From: Pseudomonas lini | Lineage (GTDB): Bacteria; Pseudomonadota; Gammaproteobacteria; Pseudomonadales; Pseudomonadaceae | Length of the DNA stretch: 64,000 nucleotides | Direction: 5' to 3' | Assembly: GCF_964063345.1 (NCBI RefSeq) | Contig: NZ_OZ061318.1 | Location: 558,001 to 622,000 of the forward strand | Shown: piece after piece, positions 63,074 to 64,000 of the stretch | Layout of the letters: each line of letters begins with the position of its first letter | How positions within the stretch are numbered: the first letter of the stretch is position 1 | Position numbers and translations under genes: made by a program | Notes under the pieces: model-generated | What the model was told of the DNA's origin: nothing | Seen by the model: the letters and a program-made list of their open reading frames with translations, nothing else | Database searches by the model: none

Positions 63074-64000
63074 CTAGTCACTCGGCAGCAACCCTGTGAG
63101 TAACAATACCGTCGCGAATCCCGGAACCGGCGGGGTCATCCAGCGACGGGCGCGGCCGTGACCGAATGACTGCACCTTGGCGGCAGCCGCCAGCATGTCG
63201 AGGGCTCGTTGCACGGTGCGTTGACTGGCGCCAAGCGCCAACGCCAGGGCCGAACTCGACCACGATTCGCCGTCGGCGAGGAAGGCGAGCAGCGTCGCAT
63301 GCTGCTCTTCGACAGGTCGCGCCAGCACCACGACGTCACGCGCATCGTGCGGCACCAGCGCAAACCCTCGCGGGGTCGCGACGACATCAGCGATCAAGTG
63401 CAGCGCCGCGCGCAACCGCCCGAGTTCGACGCGCAACCGCGCGCGATGGGAGTCATCCGCGCACTTCATCCGAAAGGCGCGCGCAATCAGCGTCTCCCTC
63501 GGCACGTCAGCGGGCCACGCTTCGCCCAACGCCCGGGCGAGCGCAAATAACACCGGCCGCCGGGCGAGCGGAACCGACGAGCCTGCGTCGCGCACGACAT
63601 ACCGGCACGCGTCCACGACCAGTGTGGGGGATGCCAATAACGCTTCAATTTCATCAAGCAGCAGCGGCCGTTCCTGGCCACCGACAATCAGCCGCGCCGC
63701 CGGTGTGTCGAGGATACGGGCGGCGCTTTCGACCTCGGCCGTCAACGCGGGGATAGCGGCGTGTTGTGCCGCACGCTCGGCCCGTTCGAGTGCAGCGCGC
63801 GCCGTTTTTGTTTGCAGGCGACGCATTGCGATACCCGCCACGACCAGTTCGTAGGCTGCCCTCGATGCGGGCGGTAACGGCGTCGGATCGAGTTCGGCGA
63901 GCCGGTGTTCAGCCTCGTCAAGGTGCCCGATCAGCAACAAGCGGCGGGTCTCGAGGTACCGCGCATGAGCAGCATTGACCCCATCGCCGTGCGCCTGAAG
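63074..64000 (-). CDS. HTH regulator with helical repeat region, N-terminus outside the window
   Basis: The frame is open from the window end (base 64000) to the stop at 63074-63076, 308 residues visible. The N-terminal visible part is helical and TPR-like ('ARYLETRRLLLIGHLDEAEH'). The middle has a DNA-binding-like region ('LIARAFRMKCADDSHRARLR', then 'VELGRLRAAL', as in winged-helix activators). The C-terminal 'WSSSALALALGASQRTVQRA' is an HTH. It likely controls the downstream propeller gene. The exact family is unclear. Confidence 0.7.
   Translation of the reverse strand, partial: LQAHGDGVNAAHARYLETRRLLLIGHLDEAEHRLAELDPTPLPPASRAAYELVVAGIAMRRLQTKTARAALERAERAAQHAAIPALTAEVESAARILDTPAARLIVGGQERPLLLDEIEALLASPTLVVDACRYVVRDAGSSVPLARRPVLFALARALGEAWPADVPRETLIARAFRMKCADDSHRARLRVELGRLRAALHLIADVVATPRGFALVPHDARDVVVLARPVEEQHATLLAFLADGESWSSSALALALGASQRTVQRALDMLAAAAKVQSFGHGRARRWMTPPVPGFATVLLLTGLLPSD

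Overview
This window looks like chromosome from a fluorescent Pseudomonas (P. fluorescens group). The base composition is mostly GC-rich. It is littered with the REP-type palindromes typical of that group (GTGGGAGCGGGCTTGCCCGC and GTGGCGAGGGAGCTTGCTCC families). It also carries familiar pseudomonad genes: FabV enoyl-ACP reductase, a gamma-glutamylated putrescine (Puu) pathway, a PotFGHI-type polyamine importer, Kup, ChrA, and a small DUF6124-like protein with a conserved leader. No tRNA, rRNA, CRISPR array or intact insertion sequence was recognised. The species cannot be fixed from the sequence alone.

Region 1 (1-10.7 kb) is a catabolic cluster that resembles the rhizopine/inositol (moc) genes of rhizobia. 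A leftward operon encodes a desaturase-fold oxygenase (MocD-like), a Rieske ferredoxin (MocE-like), an FAD ferredoxin reductase (MocF-like) and a TIM-barrel isomerase. A LacI regulator is divergent from it. A sigma-54 activator (AcoR type) is divergent from a rightward operon of a MocA/IolG-like dehydrogenase, a second TIM-barrel isomerase and a MocB-like periplasmic sugar-binding protein. That operon is preceded by a near-perfect -24/-12 promoter and paired palindromes. The two halves could form one pathway: oxidative O-demethylation or hydroxylation of a cyclitol-like compound, followed by dehydrogenation and isomerisation.

Region 2 (10.7-37.1 kb) is mixed housekeeping and accessory sequence. 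It holds an isochorismatase-family hydrolase, a VOC/PhnB-like protein, a methyltransferase, a membrane diguanylate cyclase, fabV, a dead integrase fragment, an AraC/GyrI-type regulator, an AT-rich lipoprotein of unknown function, a phosphodiesterase, a GNAT, an amidase, a LysR and old-yellow-enzyme divergent pair, kup, a SleB-type hydrolase, a CAP-domain protein, chrA, small envelope proteins, a DeoR regulator, a candidate small RNA, and a small HD (p)ppGpp-hydrolase-like protein.

Region 3 (37.3-42.2 kb) is a compact AT-rich island of three co-oriented genes: a PD-(D/E)XK nuclease with an unusual N-terminal domain, a protein ending in a HEPN-type RxxxxH motif, and a Schlafen/AlbA-type ATPase. 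It looks like an uncharacterised defence cassette. Immediately downstream lie two 5'-truncated genes back to back, a PuuR-like regulator fragment and an epoxide-hydrolase-like fragment, which look like a rearrangement scar.

Region 4 (42.2-45.8 kb) is a three-gene isonitrile (isocyanide) biosynthesis operon: a PvcA/DIT1 isonitrile synthase, a HAD phosphatase, and a fusion of a second PvcA domain to a TauD/PvcB Fe(II)/2-oxoglutarate oxygenase. Region 5 (47.1-58.3 kb) is the putrescine locus: a PuuR-like regulator, PuuB, PuuC and PuuA leftward, then PuuD and the importer PotG-PotH-PotI-PotF rightward. It includes a tandem array of three REP doublets. Region 6 (58.5-64 kb) holds ThpR, DUF1428, a lipoprotein, two translationally coupled small genes, a YjdF/DUF2238 membrane protein, a beta-propeller protein and a truncated HTH regulator at the window edge.
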